A DNA stretch of 18,898 nucleotides from a bacterium (GCA_021812825.1 JAKAMO010000052.1:1-18898); one strand, 5' to 3'. Positions 6,328 through 13,788 are shown, counted from the first letter of the stretch. Notes: a model not told the origin generated them from the sequence alone. Numbers and translations are program-made.

Positions 6328-7623
6328 GTGAAGCTTTTTGCCTTTATTGCCATAGTGCTTAATATTATGCCCGTGACAGCCGATGCCGGCCAGGCCGGCG
6401 CCTTCGCGCAGCTTTCCGATACTGTCCCTTCCGCCGCGGCCCCTGCGGTGCCTTCTCCGGTCTCCGGGCCGGAAAGGTCGCCGGCCGGCCTGTCGCTGGT
6501 CCGCTCCATAGCCTCTAAATACTGGGAGAGGATAGAATGCTGGCGCGACACGGCCAGGCCTTTCGTCCGGGAGAGCATGCTGAGCAAGTCCCGCCACGAC
6601 ACCCAGGAGATCATCTCCGCTTTCGGCTCGGCCATGCCGGAGACGTCTAATTTCCTGCTGCATTACGGCCCGAAATGGAATTCCAACACCGGCAAGGTGG
6701 TGGTGCTGGTGCACGGGGCCTCCGACAACGCCGACCGCGCCTGGGCTACGCCGGCCATCCTGCTGGGCGACGCCTCGAAGCCGGGCCTGCTGCAGAAGCT
6801 GGAGGCCGCGGGCTACAGGGTCTTCGCGCTGACCTTCCCGCACAAGCACGGCAGCCTGTTCTACGAGGCCCAGTACCTGGCCGACGCCATAGAGATAATA
6901 AAGCGGCAGGCCGGCGCGGGCAGGGTGACGCTGGTGGGGCACAGCGCCGGCGGCCTGGTGGCGCGGCTTTACGTCTCGGGCTATCGCCAGGGACAGGGCT
7001 GGACGCCGTACCGCGGCGACGTGGAGAACCTGATCACGATGGCCGCTCCGCACCGCGGGCTGGACTTCGCCTTCCGCCACCCGGAGTTCAACTATTACTT
7101 CATGAAGGACGAGCTGGCCGCCAACGCGCCGATGAGCTGGGACAAGGTGCTATACTACGGGGCTTGGAAGGACACCTTCGAGTTCAGCGTCTACAGCGAC
7201 AACTTCCCGATGCAGCAGCAGGTGCTCACCGACTGGAGCGGCCGGTTCCCGGTCAGCCTGAATTCGCCGGACTACTACACAACGGTGCACGGCGGGCAGG
7301 GCTATGTCAGCCATTCGCAGGGGATAGAGAACGCGATGATGCGCGGCGGCAACTTCATGAACACGCTGAAGCGTTACCCGGTGCCTGCGGATATAAAGGT
7401 GTCCGTCATAGCCGGGAACGATAATAAGATCGAGAACGTGCCGCAGACCGAGACCGACGGCCCGTCCGACGGCCTGGTCTTCCTGGAGAGCGCTTCCAAT
7501 ACCTCCGACATGACGGCGGCCGGCAGGACGGACCCGATACGGCAGTACATCGTGCACGAGAACCACGTGACGATAACCTTCAGCCCTTCGGTGATGGACC
7601 TGGTGGCCGGCCTGGTGAACTGA
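6328..7623 (+). CDS. Secreted alpha/beta-hydrolase, lipase-like
   Basis: This is a predicted exported esterase or lipase (431 aa from GTG 6328). This start is chosen because GGAGGA precedes it and the product begins MKLFAFIAIVL...TADA, a good signal peptide. GTG 6316, four codons earlier, would fit a leaderless message but adds acidic residues, and the longer frame back to 6241 runs through the preceding hairpin. Fold landmarks: VVVLVHGAS with the oxyanion-hole region at His129-Gly130, the nucleophile Ser206 in GHSAGG, and probable triad members Asp381 (PSDGLVF) and His413 (ENHVTI). MAAPHRG after the nucleophile is typical of lipases that act on lipids or esters. A low-complexity Ala/Pro/Ser linker follows the signal. 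The substrate is unknown. It is a single-gene unit with a strong terminator. Confidence 0.87.
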   Translation: MKLFAFIAIVLNIMPVTADAGQAGAFAQLSDTVPSAAAPAVPSPVSGPERSPAGLSLVRSIASKYWERIECWRDTARPFVRESMLSKSRHDTQEIISAFGSAMPETSNFLLHYGPKWNSNTGKVVVLVHGASDNADRAWATPAILLGDASKPGLLQKLEAAGYRVFALTFPHKHGSLFYEAQYLADAIEIIKRQAGAGRVTLVGHSAGGLVARLYVSGYRQGQGWTPYRGDVENLITMAAPHRGLDFAFRHPEFNYYFMKDELAANAPMSWDKVLYYGAWKDTFEFSVYSDNFPMQQQVLTDWSGRFPVSLNSPDYYTTVHGGQGYVSHSQGIENAMMRGGNFMNTLKRYPVPADIKVSVIAGNDNKIENVPQTETDGPSDGLVFLESASNTSDMTAAGRTDPIRQYIVHENHVTITFSPSVMDLVAGLVN

Positions 7624-7643
7624 ATCGGAGTCCCGGAAAAGAG

Positions 7644-7671
7644 AAGGCCCGGTAATACCGGGCCTTTTTCT
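7644..7671 (+). terminator. Intrinsic terminator of the lipase-like gene
   Basis: GGCCCGGT and ACCGGGCC pair across AAT (7646-7664), flanked by AA and followed by TTTTTCTTT. The arrangement is classic and lies about 20 nt after the stop. Confidence 0.93.
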
Positions 7672-7690
7672 TTGGTTCTTAAGGGGGTAT

Positions 7691-7830
7691 GGGCAGTGCA
7701 GGATTCGGTCACGGGTCCTCCGTTCGCCGTCGCTCACTACGGCCCGCGACCCCGGCGGGGACCTGTCGCTTCGCTCCATCCGGTTCTGCGGCCTGCTGGC
7801 CTCGAACCTCCGCCTTTCGAATCCTGCCGC
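7691..7830. repeat. Palindromic intergenic element with tRNA T-arm-like ends
   Basis: The ends are inverted: GCAGGATTCG at 7698-7707 and CGAATCCTGC at 7818-7827. The interior is GC-rich and also partly self-complementary (GTCG...CGAC, CCCCGGCGGGG). The left end, GGGCAGTGCAGGATTCG (7691-7707), matches the tRNA-Val 3' end at 7897-7913 in 16 of 17 bases. The interior shares phrases such as GCTTCGCTCCA with the elements at 10557 and, more weakly, at 18675. No gene is present; the open frame across it (7672-7956) runs into the tRNA and is not a real protein. Confidence 0.6.
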
Positions 7831-7892
7831 GAGCCATTATTATGGCTCGCTAATACCTCACCGTACGAATACTTCGCTCTGGCTCTGATATT

Positions 7893-7967
7893 TGGTGGGC
7901 AGTACAGGATTCGAACCTGTGACCCTTCGCGTGTAAGGCGAATGCTCTACCGCTGAGCTAACTGCCC
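7893..7967 (-). tRNA. tRNA-Val (anticodon TAC)
   Basis: The minus strand folds as a complete cloverleaf. The acceptor stem is GGGCAGT/ACTGCCC (7967-7961 with 7903-7897), the D arm AGCTCAGCGGTAGAGC, and the anticodon loop CTTACAC in a TTCGC/GCGAA stem. The T arm is ACAGGTTCGAATCCTGT, the discriminator is A and CCA is encoded (7895-7893). It lies between the element at 7691-7830 and the hairpin run at 7971-8166. Confidence 0.96.
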
Positions 7968-7970
7968 CTC

Positions 7971-8166
7971 TGTCGCACCTCGCGCTTCTGCGCGAGGCGG
8001 TTTTACACATTCCGCCCAGCCTTCGTCGGCTGGGTGCTCCACAAGGGGAACCTAAGGTTCCCCGTTTCGTCGTCGCTGCGCTCAGGCCTTGCGGCCCTCG
8101 CTTCGCTGAACCCCTCCTAAGAGGAGTTGCTTATTGTCGCACCCCGTCCCTCTACGGGGTATTTTT
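7971..8166. repeat. Run of five hairpins bounded by TGTCGCACC direct repeats
   Basis: Five hairpins follow each other: CCTCGCGC/GCGCGAGG (7978-7997, then TTTT at 8001-8004); CCCAGCC/GGCTGGG (8015-8034); GGGGAACC/GGTTCCCC (8045-8063); CTCCT/AGGAG (8114-8126); ACCCCGT/ACGGGGT (8141-8160, then ATTTTT). The first and last look like plus-strand intrinsic terminators. Each is introduced by the same 9-mer, TGTCGCACC (7971-7979 and 8135-8143). No coding frame is convincing. It may be a repeat element, a small structured RNA, or readthrough insulation ahead of the sigma gene. Confidence 0.65.
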
Positions 8167-8190
8167 CACGGAAACTATTCTACAATTTTT

Positions 8191-8196
8191 TATAAT
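8191..8196 (+). promoter_or_regulatory. -10 box (TATAAT) for the ECF sigma gene
   Basis: A perfect TATAAT lies 8 nt before the ATG at 8205. The expected transcription start is within 1-3 nt of the start codon, and there is no Shine-Dalgarno sequence in the gap, so the message is probably leaderless. No clear -35 is visible. Confidence 0.7.
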
Positions 8197-8204
8197 AGGG
8201 ATAT

Positions 8205-8738
8205 ATGGACAAGAACGACGCGGAACTGGTGGAGAAGGCCAAGGCCGGGGATACCGGCAGCTTCGAGGCGCTGGTGAAGAAGTACCAGGACAAGATCTAC
8301 GGGCTGGCCAACTACGTCTGCATGGGCCTGAAGTCGGAGGCCGACGACGTCTACCAGGAGACCTTCATCTCCGCTTTCAAGAACATAAAGAAGTTCCGGG
8401 GCAAATCGGGCTTCGGCACCTGGCTGTACCGCATAGCGGCCAACAACTGCTGGATGAAGTTCCGCAAGAAGAAGAGCGAGAAGCTGGTCAGCCTGGAGGA
8501 CGTGCGCGAGCTGAAGGACATCACCCACGCCGACGAGGTCGCCAAGAGCGAGCTCTCGGCCAGCGTCGCCAGGGCCCTCTCCAAGCTTTCGGTGGACTAC
8601 CGCCTGGCCGTCACGCTGGCGGACATACAGGGGCTCAGCATGGAGGAGGCGGCCAGGGTGCTGAAGATCACGGTGCCTGCCTTCAAGACCCGCCTGTTCC
8701 GCGCCCGGCAGAAGCTCAAGCAGGAGCTCGGCGAATAA
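8205..8738 (+). CDS. ECF-family RNA polymerase sigma factor
   Basis: This is a sigma-70 family extracytoplasmic-function sigma factor (177 aa, normal length) that directs RNA polymerase to a set of stress or envelope promoters. Region 2 covers about residues 16-88, with DDVYQETF (47-54) and TWLYRIAANNCW (72-83) for core binding and -10 recognition. Region 4 covers about 120-172, with a helix-turn-helix (GLSMEEAARVLKI, then PAFKTRLFRAR) for -35 recognition. No anti-sigma gene follows; a terminator closes the unit 20 nt after the stop. Control must come from elsewhere or from transcription, perhaps through the perfect TATAAT box just ahead of it. The RpoE-like subgroup cannot be fixed from the sequence alone. 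Confidence 0.94.
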   Translation: MDKNDAELVEKAKAGDTGSFEALVKKYQDKIYGLANYVCMGLKSEADDVYQETFISAFKNIKKFRGKSGFGTWLYRIAANNCWMKFRKKKSEKLVSLEDVRELKDITHADEVAKSELSASVARALSKLSVDYRLAVTLADIQGLSMEEAARVLKITVPAFKTRLFRARQKLKQELGE

Positions 8739-8758
8739 CGGGCCTACCCGGAAAGGAA

Positions 8759-8785
8759 AGAGCCGCTTCCAGCGGCTCTTTTTTT
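8759..8785 (+). terminator. Intrinsic terminator of the sigma gene, possibly bidirectional
   Basis: AGAGCCGCT and AGCGGCTCT pair across TCC, followed by seven Ts. On the minus strand the same stem is followed by TCTTTCCTTT, so it may also stop the convergent ispH transcript, whose stop codon is at 8802. Confidence 0.93.
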
Positions 8786-8801
8786 ATGCGCCCGTTCAGG
8801 C

Positions 8802-10517
8802 CTAGACGTTGTGGGCCAGGAGGGCCAGCAGTATGAACTGGGAGTCTATCAGGGTCTCGGCGGTGGTGCGCTCCGGTATCCTGCCGAAGAAGAACGTCAG
8901 CATCAGCACCATGTAGTACATCATGCCGGTCAGCAGCTCGGAGGCCAGCACCGGCTTCCAGCCGGTGCTCTTCAGGGTCAGCAGGATGGCCGAGAGCAGG
9001 ACGAAGATGGAGAACAGGGTGAAATAGGTCAGCTTAGGTCCCGCCGCCTTGTAGAAGTTCTCGTTGCCCACTATCATGTCGCTGTGCGCGTGGCAGATGC
9101 CGAAAAGGACGGAGCGGATGAACACCAGCAGGAAAGCGAAGAAGACCGCCAGGTGGGTGGAATTGTTGAGCTCTCCGCCCCGCCACAGCGCCGGCACGTA
9201 GGCGCACATAAAGGCCCAGCCGAGGGCGGTCACTATGTCCTTCGACGCGGTGAAGCGGCCGAGCTTGTCGAAGCCCAGCGGCAGCTTGTAGGGGTACATC
9301 ATGCCGATGAACCAGAAGAAGGCCGCCGTCAGGAAGACCTTCCAGCCCAGCGCCGCCGAAAGGAAGATGGCCAGAGCCCCGCTTATCATGGCCGCGAAGC
9401 GCGACTGCGTCCGGTAGCGCACGAACAGCAGCTTCCTGGCCCTGTCCGGCGCCGCGGCGCCCTTCTCCACGGCGCGGTTGGCGCTGTGCAGGCTGAAGGC
9501 GAACAGTCCGGCCATCAGCAGCAGCTCGCCCGACACCGGGGCGCCCTCCAGCTTCATGCAGACGTAGGTCAGCGCGGTCGCGGCTATGGCGGTGTAGAGC
9601 GAGGCCGTGGTGAAAAGCTTCCAGGCGAAGGAGACGCTCTCGAGGAGATGGTTCTCCTCGCGTTCGGCCAGCCCGTGGGCCTTTTCCAGGACTTTCTCTA
9701 TCATCCAGGTGGGAGTGGACGCGCCGGCGGTTATGAAAACGCTGTAGATGCCGTCGAACAGCTCAGGCCGCAGTTCGTCCTCCTTCTCGATATGAATAGC
9801 CTTTTTCGCCTGCCTTTCGCAGATCTGGAAAAGGCGGGCGGTGTTGGCGGAGTTCTTGCCGCCGACCACGATGACCAGGTCGGACTTGCTGGAGAACTCG
9901 ACCGTCTCTTTCTGGCGCTGCTTCGTGGGATTGCAGATGGTGTTGGAGACGACCAGCTCGCCGGCTATTTTCCTGGCCTCTTCAGCCGCGGCGAGGAAGA
10001 CGTCTCCCTCCTGCGTGGTCTGGGCTACTATGTTCGCCTTCTCCAGGCGGGGGAGCTTCTTAACTTCCTCGGGGCCGTCCACCACGAAGCCGCGCCCTCC
10101 GGTATAGCCCATCAGGCCCACCACCTCGGCGTGATCGCGGTCGCCTACGATTATGGTCGAGTAGCCCTGCTGGGCGTGCTTGCGGATGTTCTCCTGCACG
10201 TGCTTTACCAGCGGGCAGGTGGCGTCCACCACCTCCAGGTCCAGCGCGCGGATGCGGGCTTCCTCTTCCGGCGGTATGCCGTGCGCCCGGATGACGAGGA
10301 TGGCCTTCTTTTCCTTTATCTCGTCCGTGGACTTCACGGAGAGGACGTTCTTTTCCTTGAGGGTCTCGATGACCTGCTTGTTGTGGATAAGCGGTCCGAG
10401 GGTGTAGATGGTGCGCTGGCGGCTTTTGGCCAGCTCCAGCACCTTGTCTATGGCGTTCTTCACGCCGGGGCAGAACCCGGCGCTCCTGGCCACGGTTATC
10501 TGGACTTTTCCGGACAT
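8802..10517 (-). CDS. ispH: IspH (HMBPP reductase) fused to a UbiA-like membrane domain
   Basis: The N-terminal part (about 1-285) is 4-hydroxy-3-methylbut-2-enyl diphosphate reductase, the last enzyme of the DXP pathway, making IPP and DMAPP with a [4Fe-4S] cluster. The cluster cysteines are Cys16 (GFCPGV), Cys101 (DATCP) and Cys195 (NTICNP). Substrate residues are His45, His79, His129, the catalytic Glu131, and Ser223/Asn225 and Ser267 in GASTP. The rest (about 295-571) has about eight hydrophobic helices and looks like a UbiA-family prenyltransferase (MYPYKLPLGF, SKDIVTALGWA, then GNENFYKAAG where UbiA has its second Asp motif). The Asp-rich motifs are not intact: the first reads NRAVEK. 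A -10-like TAGAAT lies 9 nt before the ATG without a Shine-Dalgarno sequence. The gene diverges from uvrB. IspH is certain; the activity of the membrane half is not. Confidence 0.92.
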   Translation of the reverse strand: MSGKVQITVARSAGFCPGVKNAIDKVLELAKSRQRTIYTLGPLIHNKQVIETLKEKNVLSVKSTDEIKEKKAILVIRAHGIPPEEEARIRALDLEVVDATCPLVKHVQENIRKHAQQGYSTIIVGDRDHAEVVGLMGYTGGRGFVVDGPEEVKKLPRLEKANIVAQTTQEGDVFLAAAEEARKIAGELVVSNTICNPTKQRQKETVEFSSKSDLVIVVGGKNSANTARLFQICERQAKKAIHIEKEDELRPELFDGIYSVFITAGASTPTWMIEKVLEKAHGLAEREENHLLESVSFAWKLFTTASLYTAIAATALTYVCMKLEGAPVSGELLLMAGLFAFSLHSANRAVEKGAAAPDRARKLLFVRYRTQSRFAAMISGALAIFLSAALGWKVFLTAAFFWFIGMMYPYKLPLGFDKLGRFTASKDIVTALGWAFMCAYVPALWRGGELNNSTHLAVFFAFLLVFIRSVLFGICHAHSDMIVGNENFYKAAGPKLTYFTLFSIFVLLSAILLTLKSTGWKPVLASELLTGMMYYMVLMLTFFFGRIPERTTAETLIDSQFILLALLAHNV

Positions 10518-10526
10518 CTCAGGTCA

Positions 10527-10532
10527 ATTCTA
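10527..10532 (-). promoter_or_regulatory. -10 box (TAGAAT) for ispH-ubiA
   Basis: On the minus strand TAGAAT lies 9 nt upstream of the ATG (10517-10515). The gap TGACCTGAG has no Shine-Dalgarno sequence. The same hexamer and spacing occur before uvrB, which diverges from this gene. Confidence 0.55.
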
Positions 10533-10556
10533 TCATTTTGGGGAGAACTCTCTCTG

Positions 10557-10717
10557 TGGCGGGTCCTGTCGGCGGTTTGCCTCGTCAGGCACGCTATCGG
10601 CCGCATAGCGGCCGCGCTCGCGCACTGCGGTGTTGCTTCGCTCCACCCGGTCCTCACGCTTACGCAAGTTCGGACCTGCGCGACGGCCTTCCGAGGCAAA
10701 GCCGCCGGCACCCGCCA
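10557..10717. repeat. MITE-like palindromic element, copy A
   Basis: This element of about 160 bp has inverted ends of about 26 bp: TGGCGGGTCCTGTCGGCGG with TTTGCCTCG at the left (10557-10584) and CGAGGCAAAGCCGCCGG with CACCCGCCA at the right (10692-10717). The interior has further hairpins (CGGCCGC...GCGGCCG). It shares about 30 bp at the left end and about 33 bp near the right end with the element at 18675-18877. It carries no gene and fills most of the gap between the divergent ispH and uvrB promoters. Confidence 0.8.
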
Positions 10718-10744
10718 AGTCAAAATGCCTTCCGGCAAACTTTG

Positions 10745-10750
10745 TAGAAT
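10745..10750 (+). promoter_or_regulatory. -10 box (TAGAAT) for uvrB
   Basis: TAGAAT ends 6 nt before the uvrB ATG (10757). The expected transcription start is at or next to that ATG, and there is no Shine-Dalgarno sequence, so a leaderless mRNA is likely. Confidence 0.6.
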
Positions 10751-10756
10751 CTTGGT

Positions 10757-12775
10757 ATGGAAGGCAGGTTCAAGCTGGAGGCGCCGTTCAAAGCGTCGGG
10801 GGACCAGCCGGCAGCTATAGAAGCGCTGGCGAAGGGCGTGCTGGGCGGCAAGGCCAACCAGACCCTGCTGGGAGTCACCGGCAGCGGCAAGACTTTCACT
10901 ATGGCCGCGCTGGTGCAGAAGCTGCAGCGCCCGGCGCTTGTGATCTCGCCCAACAAGGTGCTGGCGGCCCAGCTCTATTCCGAGTTCAAGACCTTCTTCC
11001 CCGAGAACGCCGTGGAGTACTTCGTCTCGTACTACGACTATTACCAGCCGGAAGCCTACATCCCGTCCACCGACACCTACATCGAGAAGGACTCCTCGAT
11101 AAACGACCATATCGACAAGCTGCGGTTGAAGGCCACAACGTCCATCCTGACGCGCAAGGACACGTTGGTGGTGGCTTCGGTCTCTTCCATCTACAATATC
11201 GGCTCGCCGGAGAACTTCTCCGAGCTTTGCCTGCACCTGAAGGTGGGGAACAAGGCCGACCGCAGAGAGCTGACCCGCTTTTTGGTGAGCATCCACTACG
11301 ACCGCAACGAGACCGCCTTCGAGCGCGGTACTTTCAGGATGCGCGGCGCCAACCTGGACATCTTCCCCGGGGATTCCGACACCGCGTGGCGCGTGCAGCT
11401 GGGCGATACGATAGAGGCGGTCAAGGAGATAGACCCTCTCACCGGCGACACCATACGCGAGCTGAAAGAGACCTGGATCTTCCCGGCCACGCATTTCGTC
11501 TCCACGGCGGGCGAGGTGGAGACCGCCGCGGCCTCCATAGAGGCCGAGCTGGCCGAGCGCCTGAACGTGCTGAAGGGGCAGGGCAAGCTGCTGGAAGCGG
11601 AGCGGCTCTCCCAGCGCGTGCGCTACGACCTGGAGATGATACGCCAGACCGGCTTCTGCTCCGGCATAGAGAACTATTCCCGCCATCTAGCCAACCGCGC
11701 GCCGGGCAGCAGGCCGGACTGCCTGTTCGATTATTTTAAAGATGATTTCCTGCTGTTCATAGACGAGTCGCACGTGGCCGTGCCGCAGATACGCGGCATG
11801 TACGAGGGCGACCGCGCGCGCAAGCAGACGCTGGTGGACTTTGGCTTCCGGCTGCCGTCGGCGCTGGACAACAGGCCGCTCAAGTTCGACGAGTTCGAGG
11901 CGCTGCGGCCCTCCACCGTGTTCGTATCGGCCACTCCGGGGCCCTACGAGTTGCAGCATTGCTCCAAGGACGACATCGTGGAGCAGATCATCCGCCCCAC
12001 GGGGCTCGTGGACCCGGAAGTGAAGATAATGCCGGTGACCGGGCAGATAAAGTCGCTGACGGAAGAGATAGCCAAGCGCGCGGAGAAGAATGAGCGCACG
12101 CTGGTGCTGACGCTCACGAAGAAGACGGCCGAGGACCTGAGCGACTACCTGAAGGAGAAGGGCCTGAAGGCGCGCTACATGCACTCCGACATGGACACAC
12201 TGGAGCGGCTGGACATCCTGGGCGACTTCCGCAAGGGGGAGTTCGACGCCCTGGTGGGCATCAACCTGCTCCGCGAGGGCCTCGATATTCCCGAGGTCAC
12301 GCTGGTAGCCATACTCAACGCCGACAACGAGGGTTTCCTCCGTAGCGAGACCACGCTGATACAGATCTCCGGCCGCGCGGCCCGCAACCTCTGCGGAGAG
12401 GTGATACTTTTCGCCGACCGCATGACCGGCTCCATGGAACGCGCGATAGCGGAGATGAAGCGCCGCCGCGACAGGCAGGTCGCCTTCAATAAGAAGCACA
12501 ATATTAAGCCGCAGAGCATCGTGAAGAAGTTCGTCGAATACGAAGAGCTGCGCACGCAGGCCAAGCGCCAGGGCATAGCCGTGGCCGAGCCGCTGCCGAA
12601 AGGCCTCTCAAAGTCCGGAGCGCAGGCCATGGCCGGCGAGCTCGAGCGCCGCATGCGCGACGCTGCCGACAACCTCAACTTCGAGTTGGCCGCCGAGCTG
12701 CGCGACCGCCTGATGGAGCTGCGCGAGATGTCCGGCATAAAACTGAAAGCAGTGAAGTCCCGCGGGAAACGCTAG
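10757..12775 (+). CDS. uvrB: UvrABC excinuclease subunit B
   Basis: UvrB is the damage-verifying helicase-like subunit of bacterial nucleotide excision repair; it receives damaged DNA from UvrA and recruits the UvrC nuclease. At 672 aa it has the usual length. Visible features: Walker A GVTGSGKT (39-46), the tyrosine-rich beta-hairpin that probes the helix (about 91-115, YYDYYQPEAYIP), Walker B DESH at about 336, helicase motifs in the second half (GINLLREGLDIPEV, then QISGRAARN), and the C-terminal UVR motif that binds UvrC (about 628-658, DNLNFELAAELRD). No uvrA or uvrC lies in the window. The start is fixed by the conserved N terminus and the TAGAAT box 6 nt upstream. Confidence 0.98.
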   Translation: MEGRFKLEAPFKASGDQPAAIEALAKGVLGGKANQTLLGVTGSGKTFTMAALVQKLQRPALVISPNKVLAAQLYSEFKTFFPENAVEYFVSYYDYYQPEAYIPSTDTYIEKDSSINDHIDKLRLKATTSILTRKDTLVVASVSSIYNIGSPENFSELCLHLKVGNKADRRELTRFLVSIHYDRNETAFERGTFRMRGANLDIFPGDSDTAWRVQLGDTIEAVKEIDPLTGDTIRELKETWIFPATHFVSTAGEVETAAASIEAELAERLNVLKGQGKLLEAERLSQRVRYDLEMIRQTGFCSGIENYSRHLANRAPGSRPDCLFDYFKDDFLLFIDESHVAVPQIRGMYEGDRARKQTLVDFGFRLPSALDNRPLKFDEFEALRPSTVFVSATPGPYELQHCSKDDIVEQIIRPTGLVDPEVKIMPVTGQIKSLTEEIAKRAEKNERTLVLTLTKKTAEDLSDYLKEKGLKARYMHSDMDTLERLDILGDFRKGEFDALVGINLLREGLDIPEVTLVAILNADNEGFLRSETTLIQISGRAARNLCGEVILFADRMTGSMERAIAEMKRRRDRQVAFNKKHNIKPQSIVKKFVEYEELRTQAKRQGIAVAEPLPKGLSKSGAQAMAGELERRMRDAADNLNFELAAELRDRLMELREMSGIKLKAVKSRGKR

Positions 12776-13011
12776 GCTGTTTTTCGGTCCGTCATTCTTT
12801 AATTCCGGAACTATTAATTAAGAAATGTATCCCGTAGAATCCTCTCGTTTTTTGTTATTATGGATAACATCGGGCGCGCTTACAGCCGCGAAATTCAAAA
12901 AATAGCGCCGCCGGAAGGGTGAAAAAACCGGGGGAAGTGACGGTAACCGCTTGTGCTCCTGCGGGTATGTGCGGTTCCATTAAGTTATACTTGCAGGGAG
13001 GAGAATGACCC
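12776..13011 (+). other. Unassigned 236-nt leader of the envelope-sensor operon
   Basis: This gap holds an AT-rich half with AATTCCGGAA (12801-12810), a nearby TTAATTAAG, a TAGAAT (12835-12840) and GTTAT/ATAAC arms near 12853-12867. The GC-rich half can fold: AACCGC near 12946-12951 pairs with GCGGTT near 12971-12976. TATACT (12986-12991) could be a -10 box about 20 nt before the ATG, and AGGGAGGAG is a strong Shine-Dalgarno sequence. I do not recognise a known riboswitch and see no gene. Confidence 0.4.
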
Positions 13012-13788
13012 ATGAAAGGACTCTGGAACGATCTGCTCCGCAGGCCCGGCGCGGCTCTCCGCTACGGAGCGATCCTTGCCTGCCTTGCCGTGCCCATGAC
13101 GGGGCGCGCCCGCGCCGACAGCGCTATTGACCCGGCCAGGCAGATCATGGGGCGGGTGACCTACCCGGCAAAGGCCTGGACCATAGATTCCTGGCTGGAT
13201 TATCACCTCAACAAGTTCAAGGACGAAAATCGGGACACCCTCAGTCACACTCTGGAGCTCGGCTATGGATTCACCGACAGCCTGAGCATGGAGTGGGGCA
13301 TTGAATCACGGGAAGGGCCCAGGCGCTCTTTCATCTACGACCGCCTGCAGTTAGAAGCGCGCTATCAGGTACTGAAGCGGCCTTTCCAGCTGGCGCCTGT
13401 TTTGGGATACGCTCCTTCCCTGCGCGGAGGGCCGGACAGACTGGAGCTTGCCCTGGAGGCGATAAAAAATTCAGGCGACTATTTCTTTCAGTTCATGGGA
13501 GGCGCAGACTCGGAGAACGAGGGCTCGGGCCGCGAGCTCGGGGGCTCCGTGCAATTAGGGGTCTATCATCGCTTCGGCGCGGGGAGCGTGGTGGGCGGAG
13601 CGTGGAAATATCAAAGCGACGGCGAACAGGAACTGAGCGTTCCAGTGTCCGTGGTCCTGGGAAAGGACGTGTTTTTCGGTTTCACCCCGTCGTTCGGGCT
13701 TTCACGGCGCGCGCCGGAGCTGAGCGCGCTGTTCCTGGTCGATATCTATTTCGGACCTTACGCCCTGCTGGACTGGATGCTTGAATGA
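13012..13788 (+). CDS. Predicted outer-membrane beta-barrel protein
   Basis: No named family is recognised. The 258-aa product has a signal peptide (a positively charged start, then YGAILACLAVPM, with likely cleavage after GRARA near residue 35). Alternating hydrophobic/polar strands rich in Gly, Tyr, Phe and Ser follow, for example LELGYGFTDSLSMEWGIE and GVYHRFGAGSVVGGAWKYQS. The C terminus is aromatic and hydrophobic (FLVDIYFGPYALL), as expected for a barrel inserted in the outer membrane. There are no haem or lipoprotein motifs. The start has AGGGAGGAG ahead of it. Its stop overlaps the next ATG by 4 nt (ATGA), so it is coupled to the periplasmic protein and sensor kinase that follow. It may be a porin-like channel or a surface component monitored by that kinase. 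Confidence 0.72.
   Translation: MKGLWNDLLRRPGAALRYGAILACLAVPMTGRARADSAIDPARQIMGRVTYPAKAWTIDSWLDYHLNKFKDENRDTLSHTLELGYGFTDSLSMEWGIESREGPRRSFIYDRLQLEARYQVLKRPFQLAPVLGYAPSLRGGPDRLELALEAIKNSGDYFFQFMGGADSENEGSGRELGGSVQLGVYHRFGAGSVVGGAWKYQSDGEQELSVPVSVVLGKDVFFGFTPSFGLSRRAPELSALFLVDIYFGPYALLDWMLE

Noticed and set aside
7672..7956. 94-codon frame ending GGQYRIRTCDPSRV...
   Set aside because: The end is the antisense of tRNA-Val and the rest is the palindromic element, the usual spurious tRNA-readthrough peptide.
8811..10820. 669-codon plus-strand frame opposite ispH-ubiA
   Set aside because: It is an antisense shadow of the IspH-UbiA gene that continues into the repeat and the start of uvrB; it is rich in Gly/Gln/Arg/His with no domain.
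12895..12985. GEMM (cyclic di-GMP) or cobalamin riboswitch upstream of the barrel gene
   Set aside because: The AAGTGACGG stretch is superficially similar, but the conserved GEMM core (GACGCAAAGCC) and the B12-box sequence are not there.
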